Positions 11,149-22,138 of a stretch of DNA of 64,000 nt are shown piece after piece. A program made the position numbers and the translations under genes. The stretch is from Hysterangium stoloniferum. Lineage: Eukaryota > Basidiomycota > Agaricomycetes > Hysterangiales > Hysterangiaceae. The stretch is taken from contig WHVD01000225.1 of the NCBI GenBank assembly GCA_015178975.1, positions 1 through 64,000 on the forward strand. Reading direction: 5' to 3'. Positions within the stretch are counted from its first letter, which is position 1. Every line of letters begins with the position of its first letter. The notes beneath the pieces were generated by a model that saw only the letters and a list, made by a program, of their open reading frames with translations, was not told the origin of the DNA and searched no databases.

Positions 11149-13632
11149 TCAAAGAAGATGTCGAAGGACGCTTGGAACTCCTCCCCATGCGTCCTGTGAT
11201 GAACCCCCAAGGTGTAGGATAGCATTGCCCCAGGCAAGACGCTTGGCACGAAAGGAAAGAGCGATGTCCTCCCACCTCGAAGCGTCATTGGCGGATGTCA
11301 ACCCATCCAGTTTTTGGATCAACGAGACCCAATGACCGTAGGCCTTCTGGCACATTCGAATTATGGTGTGAACGCGATCAGCGGAAGTGTCAGTAATACG
11401 GGCAATGAGAGGGGGTCAAGGGTGTAGTGATGGCGGGGTAGGAGTGATGAGCAGTGTGGAGCTCATGTCTCCCCCAGGGGGGGGATTCCTCTCGAGGTGT
11501 CCGAATCCGGCAACAGTTGCTCCAACAAGTCGACGAGGTCCACTGCAGAGTGGGTTGGTGTGTGGTCAGGAAGAACACAAGAAGAGTTGACAAGTAAGGA
11601 CCAAAACATGGAAAGTTTCACCCATTCGATATCCTCTGCTAAACACAGCTGTTCCTTAGGGTCATTGATGCATAAATAAAATGCACTCATGCGGTCTGAC
11701 AACGTGAGAGACCCGCTATACCCCTGGATATGCCCTTTAAGAAGGGGGTGCTGCAGGATTGGTCCCAGTCGCGTTAATGTGCGTCCCACAGTGAAGATGT
11801 TGGAGGGGTAATTAATGGACATGCACATCCAACTTGACTGGAAGGGACGGGAGGGGCCAGCCGTATCCTCAGAGTGGAGGGGAGAGGACGGCTGCGGCGG
11901 GGAGCTGCGAATGAGGTGGGCCGGGGGGGGGTCCATAACAAGGGGCTCGTCAGCCTGAGTATCGGGTCTTCGTTTCCCTTTTGCCTTTTCGCTTAAGGGG
12001 GGAGGCTCCTCAAAAGCTTCCATTGCCGGGGGGGGGTTCCTTGGAGACGTCTGTGGCTGAGAGAGGCATCTCAAGGACTTCCTCCATAGGCGTTGCGAGA
12101 ACTTCCAGGATAGGGTGATCAATATCCATTAATGTATCGTTAGGATGCTGAATGGGGCTTCCCAGAGAAATGCAAGGGGAGTAGGGAGAGGCGGACGGTG
12201 GACTCCACATTGTCAAGGAAGTGAGGGGAATGTTAGACACCGCAGGGACCAAAGGCGTCGGAGTAGAGTGGGAGGCGACGAGAGGGTCAGGTGACGTGCG
12301 GAGGGGTGAGATTGGCTGCGGTGCTGGAGGAGGCTTGGGTATGGATGAGGACGGTGATATAAGAGAATGTCCTGCGAAGGGGAGGGGTAGTGGTATAGGG
12401 GGAAGAGAAGGCAGCTCAGAGGATGGTACAAGACTTCCCGGTAGCTCCAAAAAGGGTGTAAAGCGCTGTAATGTGGGTACGGAAGAGACCGGTGGAGGTG
12501 GAGGGAGATGAGAGGAACTAGATGGGGTTGCAGAGTCTGCTGGACGATACCCTCTCCAAACTCTGACGGAAGTTGGTAGCTTTCGTCGTTGGTTAGGATC
12601 ACTCGTGAAGAAGTGAATGTTGTCAGGGAGTAGAAAACCTTCATGGCAGTCAGCACCGAGGTACTTGCTGTCGTAGGTGGGGTAGTGCGATTGGTCGTCC
12701 TCCGAGTCAGATGAAAGATCACCGGGCCCCATCCGGTAGGTCCGTTCCTGAGGTCCACGGTGTGAAGGGGGTCTGGGAGGTAATGCAACTCCATCTCCAC
12801 GTCGCAATGCAATGCTTTGTAATTTGATCCTTCATACTTTGTCCCAATCGTAGAAGGTGACCCCATCTTTTCCTTTCCTACTTTTTTGTCCTACACTCCG
12901 AACACATGGCGTGCCCCCATCGCTGCAATCCGTTTCAGCAAAATCCATCCATTTATGACCCGAAGGGGGAGTGATGATTGAAGGATTATCGTGCCCTTCC
13001 ATTTTCCTTCATTCCTGCCGTGTCCGCCTTGAAGGGACATTATCCCTAGCCCCCATCCTCCACTGTCCTTCCAAGTACTCCTCTCTCCTCTTCCGTTTAA
13101 GTGTTTTCAATTCCTCCTGATCCTGCGCAGAGAAAGCCTCAGACTGCTGTTTCTTCTTGATCTCCTCTTCAGTAGAAGGGAAAATACTACGAGAAGGTGG
13201 TGGGGTTTCGCTCCATGTTCCCGAGGGAGCCCCCCAAGTATTAGAGGACCATGGTGCAGCTTTTGAAACGGAGTCCGTCCATGTAGGATTCGTGGACGAT
13301 GAGGTCTCCTCCATGCGCTCGACAGTTTCTGTTCAAGGTGATGGGGAAGAAGGAACTGTAGTTTGAGGTCGAGGTATTCTTTTAAAATTGGGAAATCGGG
13401 GTCTGGGAAGAGGAGCGTATGGAGTAAAGGCAGTTCTGTTCCCTGAGTTGGTGGACGTTCCTGTGATGTCGCCCTGCGCAGTGGAGGGTATTGGCAAAGG
13501 TGTTCCAGAATTACTCATAGAGTGCTCAACTTGTTCAGTGTGAGACGGCGTGGTAGAGGTATTAATAGGTTGAGGTCGCGGTATTCTTTTGAAGTTGGGG
13601 AACTTGGGTTTGGGTTGTTGCTCCTGCGACAT
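11149..13632 (-). pseudogene. ORF3 of the second Ty3/gypsy element, unknown function
   Basis: Second copy of the third ORF. Starts at ATG 13632 with a basic segment (KPKFPNFKRIPRPQ), then a charged region (LKRKRREEYLEG), FAETD-CSDGGTPCVR (about 12900-12950), YLGADCHEGFLLP (about 12625-12665), VRVWRGYRP, a long Pro/Ser-rich region (about 12250-12560), CISLGSPI...MDID (about 12125-12175), NYPSNIFTVGR...KLSMF (about 11600-11825) and the C-terminal LGGSSQDAWGGVPSVLRHLL (ends 11149). In-frame TGA stops at 13333 and 13009 and at least two frameshifts break it. Conserved blocks keep the same order as at 6180-8103, separated by Pro/Ser-rich spacers that have diverged freely. Confidence 0.7.
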
Positions 13633-13717
13633 AGTGTACTGATTAGAGAGGTTGACATGGAGGGAAGAGATAGGGGGAATAAAATTTTCTTTAGCGAATT
13701 TACGTATTTTATATTAA

Positions 13718-14363
13718 TGTGAAGAGTCGATAGATTCTGACCGTTCAATATACGAAGTGTAGTGTTTATTCAACTACTATTAGCAGGTATTGACCGTTCA
13801 GTACAATACTGTAGATTACTAGACTGGCAGTACTAGCAAGGAGACACGCAATGCATCACAAGAGCAACTGTACAGTTGCTCTTGACGGCTAGAATGAAGA
13901 ATGAAAGAGTTGACCTTCACGGTTCAACTCGTAGCTAGACGTAAGATAGATAATCAACGAGAGGCTGAATATCTAAAGTAAAGAGATAGTAGCGCGAGTC
14001 GACTATAATGTCGACGAGTGCAAAGACCTTAGAGTGGAACTCGACCTTCGTGGTTCGAGTCCAAAATCTGTTAGTATGCGAGAGAACACTACCTTTATAG
14101 GTAGTTGAGACGTTACCCTTGACACCTCTCGCTATTCAACGTCTGGGTCGTTTACGAGGTGGTGTCTGCTGGGTAAAAAGTGTCTGAGTTCTAATTGGTG
14201 CCGAGTGCACCCACAAGTATACACAATGCTTCGAACTAATGAAATGATGGAATATTCGAAGAATATAAAAGATAGATAAATATGAATAGAATGTGTAAAA
14301 TATAAATAAAATAAAAGGAGTGTTTTACCACAATGAAACTGTGGTAAAAGCATACTCCTCACA
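13718..14363 (-). mobile_element. solo LTR, hybrid of families A and B
   Basis: 646 bases flanked by target duplication ATTAA (13713-13717 and 14364-14368). From 13718 to about 14180 it matches family B (compare 15550-16010 and 31893-32350); from about 14190 to 14363 it matches family A (compare 9215-9399). On its sense strand this is an A-type start (U3) joined to a B-type end (R-U5). The intact duplication shows the hybrid existed before insertion. It sits just upstream of the ORF3 TATA-like run. Confidence 0.88.
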
Positions 14364-14476
14364 ATTAATTTCAAGCTCCGCTCGGTTATTGTGAAAGGCC
14401 GAGGGGGAAGAAAGTGGGGGGGGTAGAGCTAGAAGTAGATAAACAGTGTTGTTGTCGTAAGGATGTGAAATGATCA

Positions 14477-16830
14477 TTAAATTCGATAAATAGTCTTGTA
14501 AGCTCTAAGAAGAGCGGGAGCGTTACGAAGGTCATTGCTGTTTAACCAAGTGTCCTCCTCCGGTCCATATCCTTTCCATCAAACCTGGAAAAGGAGTCGA
14601 TTGCGATGCTTTTTGTGTCCTACTATAGCTTTTACTTCGTACTCCTTGTCATTACGATTGAGTTCTTGAGGGTTCTCGAGTAGCTCCCTGGATCCGAATT
14701 CCTTAGGGGAGAGGTGGTACTTTTTAAGATGGTCTCGATTAATCACTGGATGTAATTGATATTCCGAGGGAATGCGGAGTCGGAAGACTTGAGGATTGAT
14801 CTTTTCCAAGACCTCAAACGGCCCTATCCGTCTTTGTATAAGTTTTCTTCTGGGTCCCTTGGCTTCGACAAGCTCGAGAGAATGGGGATTAATCAGAACA
14901 TAATCTCCCTCTGAGATATCTTCCACTAATCTCCGTCTCTTGTTGTAACTGCGAGCTTGGGTTTCTTGTGCTCACGCAATCGAATCCCGTGCCGCTTGTC
15001 GGTGATTTTCCAATTCTAAGATCCATTGGTCGGCTACAGGGCTATCCAATAATTCTCTGGGAACCACAGGGTCGTCCCCTCCCAGACAGCTAGACATTCC
15101 TCGGCGCATAGCTTGTTGAGCTTTGAACCGTCGAATTGTAGGTATGAGCCACTACTTGAATCCATTTAGACCATTCCTCCTTCGAAGAGGCGCAGTACGC
15201 TCTGAGCATTTGCTCCACAATAGCATTAGCATTCTCCGTTTGACTGTCGGTCTGAGGATGGTGGGATGAGGATACTGCAAGGGCACTTCCGTATACTTTG
15301 CAGACTTCTCTCCAGAACCTACAGGTCCATCTCTTGTCTCGATCACAGATTATCCTTGAAGGCAGGCCGAAAGGAGCGGCTACTTTATTCATGAAGATTC
15401 GCGCGAATCCTTCTGCAGATAGATCTGAAGTGGTGGGTTCACAGATTAAGAAACGCGTGAGTTTATCCACGGCGACGAAGATGGTGGAATAACCACCCTC
15501 TGTAGAAGGAGGCAATCCGGTAATCAGGTCCATCGAGACAACCTCAAACTGTGAAGAGTGGTGGATTCTGACCGCTCAATATACGAAGAATAGTGTTTAT
15601 TCAACTACTATTAGAGAGTATTGACCGTCAGTACAATACTATAGATTACTAGACTGTTAGTACTAGTATAAGAACGCACTGCACGCCTCCAGAGCAACTG
15701 TATAGTTGCTCGTGATGGCTTAGAACAGTAAGATAATGAGTTGACCTTTTACGGTACAACTAGTAGCTAGAAATAAGTAAGATACTCAGCTAAAGACTGA
15801 GTATCTAGGATAGAGTAATAGTAGCGCGAGTCGACTACAGTGTCGATGAGCGCAAAGTCTTGAAAGCGGAACTCGACCTTAGCGGTTCGAGTCCAAAAGG
15901 CTATTAGTAGACTAGAGAATGCTACCCTTATGGTAGCTGAGATACTACCCTTGACACCTCTCGCTATTCGACGTCTGAGTCGTTACGAGGTGGTGTCTGC
16001 TGGGTAAAAGTTGTCTGTCTCTTTTGGCGCCGAGAGCGCCCATACGTATACACAAAGCTTCGAACTACAAAATCAAGCTGTGCTCGAAATATAGAAAGAA
16101 TATAAAGAAACAAAATAAAAGGTAAATAATAAAGTACTATAATCCAGCTATTATTCCTTAGTCCAGGTATGCATATATGCATACCCTTTACACAAACGGC
16201 CTTAGGGGTACATCCATGGGTCGAAGAGCTCCTTGTCGAGCGGAATGATCAATTTTAGTTTTCTGGCATATGTCGCAGCTGTGAGCGTATGCCACGCAGT
16301 CATGCAACATCCTCGGCCAGAAGAAACGGTCTTTCATCAGATTAAAGAGCCTGTGGCCGCCTGCATGAGCTCCTTCGAAAGGATTATCATGTATCAGCTT
16401 GAGTATGGTTGTCGTCATGCTGCTAGGAATGCAGATTTGACTTTTCCAGTCCGAATCTCAAAAGAACAATAGCTTATTCTTGCCGATAAAATAATGCAAA
16501 GGAGTGGCTACCATGTTTGGAGAAATGGGATCGGCGGCGTAATAATTCCTGAAGGCGGGATCTTTCTGGTATCCATCGTGAAGTTCCTTAGCATAATTCT
16601 CATCGATCTCTATAAGCAATTGTGGATTCGAGAGAGTAAAATCCGCCTCATCAGTCTCATCATTTCTGGGAAGGTTGTGCAAGTCCCATTTCGTTTGGGG
16701 GACCTCTTCGACGGTTCCGACAGGTTCAACTAACTCGTGATGAGTGAGAAAGATGGCCTTTTCCGCTGGTTTGTTCTCCCATAACGTCTCATTGTCGTTC
16801 CAGTTATAAGAATCCGCTATGATTGGTAAG
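14477..16830 (-). pseudogene. pol: pol fragment: RNase H-integrase linker, integrase, chromodomain
   Basis: On the - strand: linker (ATG-less, from 16830), integrase zinc finger HDNPFEGAH...CDICQKTK (about 16390-16265), core MDLITGLPPS (15533), CDRDKRWTC, HHPQTDSQTEN, then chromodomain EVKAIVGHKKHRNRLLFQV-stop-WKGYGPEEDTW, ending TAA at 14477. A solo LTR (15550-16192) splits it inside integrase. Stops TGA at 14579-14581 and 14973-14975 stand where the first element has Arg codons (CGC and CGA). A deletion of about 28 bases near 15110 between short CCG-AG repeats shifts the frame. Non-functional. Confidence 0.88.
15550..16192 (-). mobile_element. solo LTR, family B
   Basis: 643 bases inside integrase, flanked by CAAAC (15545-15549 and 16193-16197). 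The 3' terminal CACA of other copies is here ...TTTACA. Integrase coding resumes exactly across it. Confidence 0.9.
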
Positions 16831-17305
16831 TGTGAGGAGTATGCTTTTACCACAGTTTCATTGTGGTAAAACACTCCTTTTATTTTATTTATATTTTACA
16901 CATTCTATTCATATTTATCTATCTTTTATATTCTTCGAATATTCCATCATTTCATTAGTTCGAAGCATTGTGTATACTTGTGGGTGCACTTGGCACCAAT
17001 TAGAACTCAGACACACTTTAACCCAAGAACCACTACTCGTAAGACATAAACTAGGTCTACTACAAGCGGTGATCAGGGTAACGTGTCAGCTACCACTTAG
17101 GTAGCATTATCTGAACTACTGAACACTCCTGGCCTCGAACTGTAATAGTCGAGGCCTCCACTCGAACCATTGCACTCATTGACTCCTTCGTCATCTCGTG
17201 CTCTTTCTCTCACTTCCTCTTATATTGCACCGAATAGGTCAATATCCTTCCTTTCTACTCATTTCTTCATATATAGAACGGTCAGAACTTCCGCCACTCT
17301 TCACA
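16831..17305 (+). mobile_element. 5' LTR, family A, of a gag-only element
   Basis: 475 bases, TGTGAGGAGTATGC...CTCTTCACA, followed at once by the primer-binding-type sequence at 17306. No target duplication at the right edge, as expected for a 5' LTR joined to an internal region. Confidence 0.88.
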
Positions 17306-17325
17306 GTGGTGATCCGGGCCGGACC
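17306..17325 (+). other. primer-binding site
   Basis: GTGGTGATCCGGGCCGGACC directly follows the LTR. The same string, complemented, abuts the 5' LTR at 22139 (22119-22138), and a diverged form (GTGGTGATCTGGG) abuts the LTR at 40622. The TGG followed by a conserved 10-13 nt fits a tRNA 3' end ending ...GATCACCA; I cannot name the tRNA. Confidence 0.7.
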
Positions 17326-17388
17326 GTTCTTTTCCTACGAAGAAAATCTTTATATTCAAATACAAAATTCTAACTATACAGCTGCGAG

Positions 17389-18540
17389 GTGTCAACATTC
17401 GTAACTTCGCAAAAGGCTGTCTGGAACTCCTCGCACGCTGAGCGTTGTGAATCTGGTCAAATGGAAGGTAACTCAAACTTCGAGCAGTCGAGTCCCTTGG
17501 AAAGGCAAAATGCTCGCATCTTCATAAAGGATACCCTGGTCTTCCCGCCGAGACAAGTTATGCTCGAGCATCATGGCCAACTACTTTATTCGGAGCCTGT
17601 CAATGTGAAGTGGAGCTCCTATTATGCTTCTCGAGTTTTGAGGGATAAGGTCATTGCTGCCACGAAGGATTACAGGACTAAATACCCATCCATGCCTGCA
17701 ACAGTAGCAGTTTGGCTAGGTCGGTATCATGGCATCATATCAGCACACGATTTATTCACTTGGCCTGGAACTCTCGACGAGGTAACAAAGTTGATCCCAA
17801 AGTGGTCAAACGAAGTGACATTCTTCCGAGAAAAGGGAATAGCGGGTATCAAGATGGAACTGTTCATTCTGCTCCTCGATTTACTTTGTGTGCATGATGA
17901 TCTGCTACAGATTATGCATGTATTGCTCGGAGGGGACCACATCATGCCAAGGGTTGATACGGATTGCATATACATTCAAACATTGAAGGAATCCATATAC
18001 GGTAAACCCTCGAATGTGTGTTTCGCCTACTTTACTCTCAGGTCGAAATTGATGCATAACCTGGAGAGATGTAACAAGATGATGGCGGAATTGCTCAGTG
18101 GATTTGATGAGCCAGAACGAACATCTTCATCCTCCAGCTCTGGTCCCTTTCACGAAGAATGTCCTGGAATCTATGCCAGATCAACTGCCAAAAACGGACA
18201 GTCGTCTTTCTCGAATGCATCTGCAGAAAAGATCACAGCCAAAGTCGTCTCCAGTTCCCCATCATCCTCAGGTCGAGATTCGCAGTGTCCTGACGAATCT
18301 CGCCATCCATCACCTATCCATCCTATCCCATTTACTCCGCCAAGTGGACCCTTCAATAAGTCGTCCGATAGCTTGAATGATTGGGACTGCAGTAAAGGGT
18401 TGGAAACTGGGGAGCAGAAATCAGATGATGGTTTTAAGGATATAAAAGGCATGGGACAGAACTCACCAACGGTAAAGCCATCCCATCTTGCAGGATTCGA
18501 CAAAAGCTTTCCCATGGAGATACCACTGGGAATTTGTTGA
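17389..18540 (+). CDS. gag: gag-like protein of a non-autonomous element
   Basis: 383 codons, open throughout. Residues about 45-235 align with the gag at 20034-22066 (FPPRQVMLEHHG / FPPKQVILKQFF; TVAVWLGRYHGIIS / TVAVWLGRYQAILS; LLGGDHIMPRV / LLGGDRIVPKV; FAYFTLRSKL / FAYFTLRGQL), the capsid region. The C-terminus, after a Ser/Pro-rich stretch, departs from the related gag and has no zinc knuckle; no pol follows. A G-run (ATGGGGGGCAC, 18561-18571) like the polypurine tract lies 20 bases after the stop. With a 5' LTR and primer site upstream it looks like a gag-only derivative dependent on others. The start may lie at a later Met (MEGNSN, 17461). Confidence 0.7.
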   Translation: MSTFVTSQKAVWNSSHAERCESGQMEGNSNFEQSSPLERQNARIFIKDTLVFPPRQVMLEHHGQLLYSEPVNVKWSSYYASRVLRDKVIAATKDYRTKYPSMPATVAVWLGRYHGIISAHDLFTWPGTLDEVTKLIPKWSNEVTFFREKGIAGIKMELFILLLDLLCVHDDLLQIMHVLLGGDHIMPRVDTDCIYIQTLKESIYGKPSNVCFAYFTLRSKLMHNLERCNKMMAELLSGFDEPERTSSSSSSGPFHEECPGIYARSTAKNGQSSFSNASAEKITAKVVSSSPSSSGRDSQCPDESRHPSPIHPIPFTPPSGPFNKSSDSLNDWDCSKGLETGEQKSDDGFKDIKGMGQNSPTVKPSHLAGFDKSFPMEIPLGIC

Positions 18541-18839
18541 CATAAACCCCTAATCCCAGAATGGGGGGCACTGATGAAGTTTCTGCAAATGAAAGGCAAT
18601 CACGGACACACCATGCTGGACACCTCTCGACAGACCAAGCCGAGGACAGATACATTCCCATTTGACCCAGGACGCGCCCTCAAAATTTATGTCGTATGGG
18701 GGACAATCATGATGTTGTGAGATTGTTCTGGAACAACAATGTCACAACAGGGGGGCAGTATAGGGGGTATAGGAGAAGGCACATACGGGATCGTCACCTA
18801 TTGCCAGCAAGAGCATGCAAACGACTTTGTCACCAATCT

Positions 18840-19480
18840 CGCTGATAGAACAGTCGAGAGTGGGGTGCAGTGCGTGAGCACATAGGCGCGAGTGTGCAGG
18901 AGTATGGGTGCAGCACATGGATATGGGTGTGGCAGTGTGCAAACGGCTATGTCACCAGTCTCGCCAATCAAACGGTTGAGAGCTGGGTGCAGTGCATGAG
19001 CACATAGCTGCACAGGTGCACAAGCATGCTGTGTGGATGCATGAACACATCACACAGTGCACAAGCACACTGTGCGGGCATGCGAACACATTGCATGTGT
19101 GTGCAAGCACACTACGCGAGCGCTTCACACATCGTGCGGGCGTGCAAATACGCCGCACGAGCGCGCCAACACATCATGCGGGTGCATGAGTGTGCCACAT
19201 GGGATATGGCACACGGGCATGGTTTGAAGACGCGGTTGCACGACTGTGTGACTGCACTGTGCGAGTGCGTGATTGCACCGCGCGAGCGCGCCGTGCAGGT
19301 ACACCAGTACGCCCCGTGGGTGCACAAGTGCAGTACGAAGGTGCGGTTTGCGGACATATGATACAAGGCATATGGGTGCGGTCCATGGGTGCGGTTCAAG
19401 AGTGTGCTGTGTGAGTGCGCAAAGTGTGGCAGGGGTGTAGTTCAAGGGTGTGCTGCGCAGCGGTTCAAAGGTGTGCAAGT
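18840..19480. repeat. degenerate GTGCA/TGCG-rich alternating purine-pyrimidine tract
   Basis: About 640 bases dominated by variants of GTGCACAAGC, GTGCGAGCGC and TGCATGAACAC in irregular order. It leaves several frames open by composition alone; these are not genes. Such alternation can adopt left-handed DNA; that is inference. Confidence 0.6.
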
Positions 19481-19710
19481 CAGTATGTGGATGGCATCAC
19501 CGAGCAAGATGATGCCAGATAAGTGGACATACCTTATTCAGCCCTTCCAAACAATGAGGATATAAGGTCGACTGTCGAACACGAAACAGACTAAGGGACT
19601 GACATCCAAAACCTGTGGACACATGTGGACACGGGGCCGTGTCACCTCATAACGATGCCTTCACACCATCTCAACCTTCAACATCATCTACTCTTAGCCT
19701 TCCCCTCTGC

Positions 19711-19900
19711 TAAAGCTTCGTACTGAAATAGTCGAAGCTCTGTTCTTCTAAGCCTTTCAACTTACAGGTTCAGCACACACTGTTCAACAAGGTCTTTCCT
19801 CAGGGTTAAAGCTTCGCACTGAAATAGTCGAAGCTTTGCCTTTCTGACCTTTGCAACTTACAGCGTGCAACATTTTTCAACAAGGTATCCATGGGCAACA
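19711..19900. repeat. two tandem 96-base repeats with a hairpin core
   Basis: Each copy begins TAAAGCTTCG, has ACTGAAATAGT as loop and returns CGAAGCT, then CAACTTACAG and CAACAAGGT. The second copy has a perfect 9 bp stem AAAGCTTCG/CGAAGCTTT (19808-19837). The hairpin has the same design as those in the LTRs. Confidence 0.7.
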
Positions 19901-20033
19901 GATCTTCGATTTCACCTCCACCTGGTGCTCTTAGCATCTTCGATGCCTACAAAATATGCTCGTTGCTCGCAGTCAAATCCACCCTTTCCTCTCCACCCCT
20001 CCACTTTACCTTTGTTGGCAGTCGACTAGCCAT

Positions 20034-22066
20034 TTGATCTTGATGTCGTTGGTGTTAAGAGCGATCCTTTTATCCTTAGGTAAGTCATCGATAGGCGCGC
20101 TGGCTCGAGGCTGCATCGGAGTTTGAAAGGGAGAGTTAGGTACTCTACCATGACGCCCCCCACGTCCCGAATTCCCTCCATAGCTTGAGGTACTAGAACT
20201 CCCAGATGAATTACTAGGAGGTCCTCCCGATGGCAGAAAGGGATTGGAGGAGATCGGCAGGGAATGGCGAGGATCGACTGGATTCAGCGATCCTCGACCA
20301 GCAACCTGACCAGCTATACCCTCAGTGAATGCAGTGGAGAAAGACGGTCGACCCCTGTTGGCGACTGATCGATTCCTAGTCGTAGTTGGTTCATCACCTA
20401 TGTTCATATTACCAGGGATTCGTTCAAACACGATGTGAGAGCGGTGAATTTCCTGATGGGGGGTAGGGCTAGGTTCCGTCACGATCCCTCTCTCAATTTC
20501 GACCGTATTCAAAGGTCGACGAGGTTGAGGTTGATAGAGGGGGATGGATATTTCCATTCCTTTTTCCTGAAGACATTCCGCAACTTGCATCCTCATGTCC
20601 AACGGGAAGTCTTGCAAAATAATGGGATGATTGAGCAAATGAAGGAAACAAGTGTCGGGAGATCCATTCAGGGTACGAACAAACGAACTGGTTGTGGAGA
20701 TGGGCGAATCGGGTACCTGGATGGAATCACCATAAGGGTAAAGCACCTCCAAAACCATCTTATCGAGTCTTCTCTGATTTTGCCTTAACTGACCCCTTAA
20801 GGTAAAATACGCAAACGAAGAATTCCGACTAATCCCGTTAAGAGACTCCTCCAGCATCCGAATGTATATATACTGGTAGTTGACTTTAGGGACAATGCGA
20901 TCCCCACCGAGTAGGACGTGAAGGATTTGTAATGCGTCATCGTGCGTGCGGAGCGCTTTGAGGAATGCAGAGAACACCTCTTGTTTAAGAACCGTCCTCC
21001 CTCCTTCCATAACAGAAGTAACTTCACTCGACCATTCGGGAATCGAGCGAGTCAAGTCCTCAAGGGTTCCAGGTCGTAAGAATAGATCCTGCACCGATAA
21101 AATAGCCTGATAACGACCTAACCAGACTGCTACAGTCACCGGTAAGAGGGGGTAGTCCGTATTGTACTCCTCCACAAAGGGAGTAACCTGATCTGTAGAA
21201 ATTCGGTCGGCGTAGTACGCATCCCATTGTAAGTCGATGGGCTGGGTGTAAATCATATGACCCCTAAAGAATTGCTTAAGGATGACCTGTTTAGGTGGGA
21301 ATGAGAGAACGGGTTCAGGAGCACAGGTAGTTTCAACATTAGCTCCGGGGATGTTCAACTACTCAGTTGACGGATGTTCTTCTCGTGGACTTGGAGGGGC
21401 ATCCGTTGATGGTCCAGCTACTTGTGAAGAGTGGTAGAAGTTCAGACCGTTCTATATACGAAGAAATGAGTAGAAGAGGAGGATATTGACCTATTCGGTG
21501 CAATATAAGAGAAAGTGAGAGAAAGGGCACGAGATGACGAAGGAGTCAACGAGTGCGATGGTTCGAGTGGAGGCCTCGACTATTACAGTTCGAGGCCAGA
21601 AGTGTTTAGTAGTTCAGATATTGCTACTTATGTAGTAGCTGACACGTTACCCTGATCACCGCTCGTAGTAGACCTAGTTTGTGTCTTACGAGTGGTGGTT
21701 CTTGGGTTAAAGTGTGTCTGAGTTCTAATTGGTGCTGAGTGCACCCACAAGTATACACAATGCTTCGAACTAATGAAATATGCAAGATTCGAAGAATATG
21801 AAAGATAGAAAAATATGAATAAAATATGTAAAATATAAATGAAATAAAAGGAGTGTTTTACCACAATGATACTGTGGTAAAAGCATACTCCTCACACTAC
21901 TGCTTCAACGGAACTTCCGGGAGGAGCTGGTTTTTGAAAAGTCAACGAAGACTTCCTCATGGTGACGTTACGGGGTGGTTCCAGACTTGCAGGTCTTTGA
22001 CGAGGTTTTGAACTACTCGGGGTCATCGAAGATTTCGGCGTTTGGTTCTTGCCAGTGGTCATTTAC
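20034..22066 (-). pseudogene. gag: gag N-terminal half of the second element
   Basis: Starts at ATG 22066 (MTTGKNQTPKSS), interrupted by a solo LTR (21423-21896), has an in-frame TAG at about 21358-21360, then an open run of about 440 codons to 20034, where coding stops in the middle of KIKW. The capsid-like region matches the gag at 17389-18540. Its last residues (ALNTNDIKIKW) overlap the first residues of the gag at base 1 of the window, so the two together show the gag layout. The zinc knuckle part is absent here. Confidence 0.82.
21423..21896 (-). mobile_element. solo LTR, family A
   Basis: 474 bases flanked by CTACT (21418-21422 and 21897-21901), inserted in the gag N-terminus; gag coding continues in frame when it is skipped. 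Confidence 0.93.
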
Positions 22067-22138
22067 GTGCTTAGAATTTGATAGTTGAAATAAATGTTTT
22101 TCTTTGTAGGGAAAGAGCGGTCCGGCCCGGATCACCAC

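Larger units (their letters stand above)
18541..20033. repeat. non-coding repeat block after gag-only element
   Basis: No credible gene. A polypurine-like run at 18561-18571 is followed by TGATGAAGTTTC, not by a family A LTR, so the right end of the gag-only element is either lost or belongs to another LTR family. Contents are the alternating purine-pyrimidine tract (about 18840-19480) and two 96-base repeats (19711-19900). At about 20033 the sequence breaks abruptly into the - strand gag. Confidence 0.5.

Noticed and set aside
18798..19478. Overlapping long ORFs on both strands rich in His, Arg, Cys and Ala
   Set aside because: All arise from the repetitive alternating tract; no start context, no domain, open in several frames at once.
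18572..19891. A complete ~1.3 kb LTR (TGATGAAG...TATCCA) after the polypurine-like run
   Set aside because: No second copy, no target duplication and internal repeats obscure the ends; left as an unassigned repeat block.
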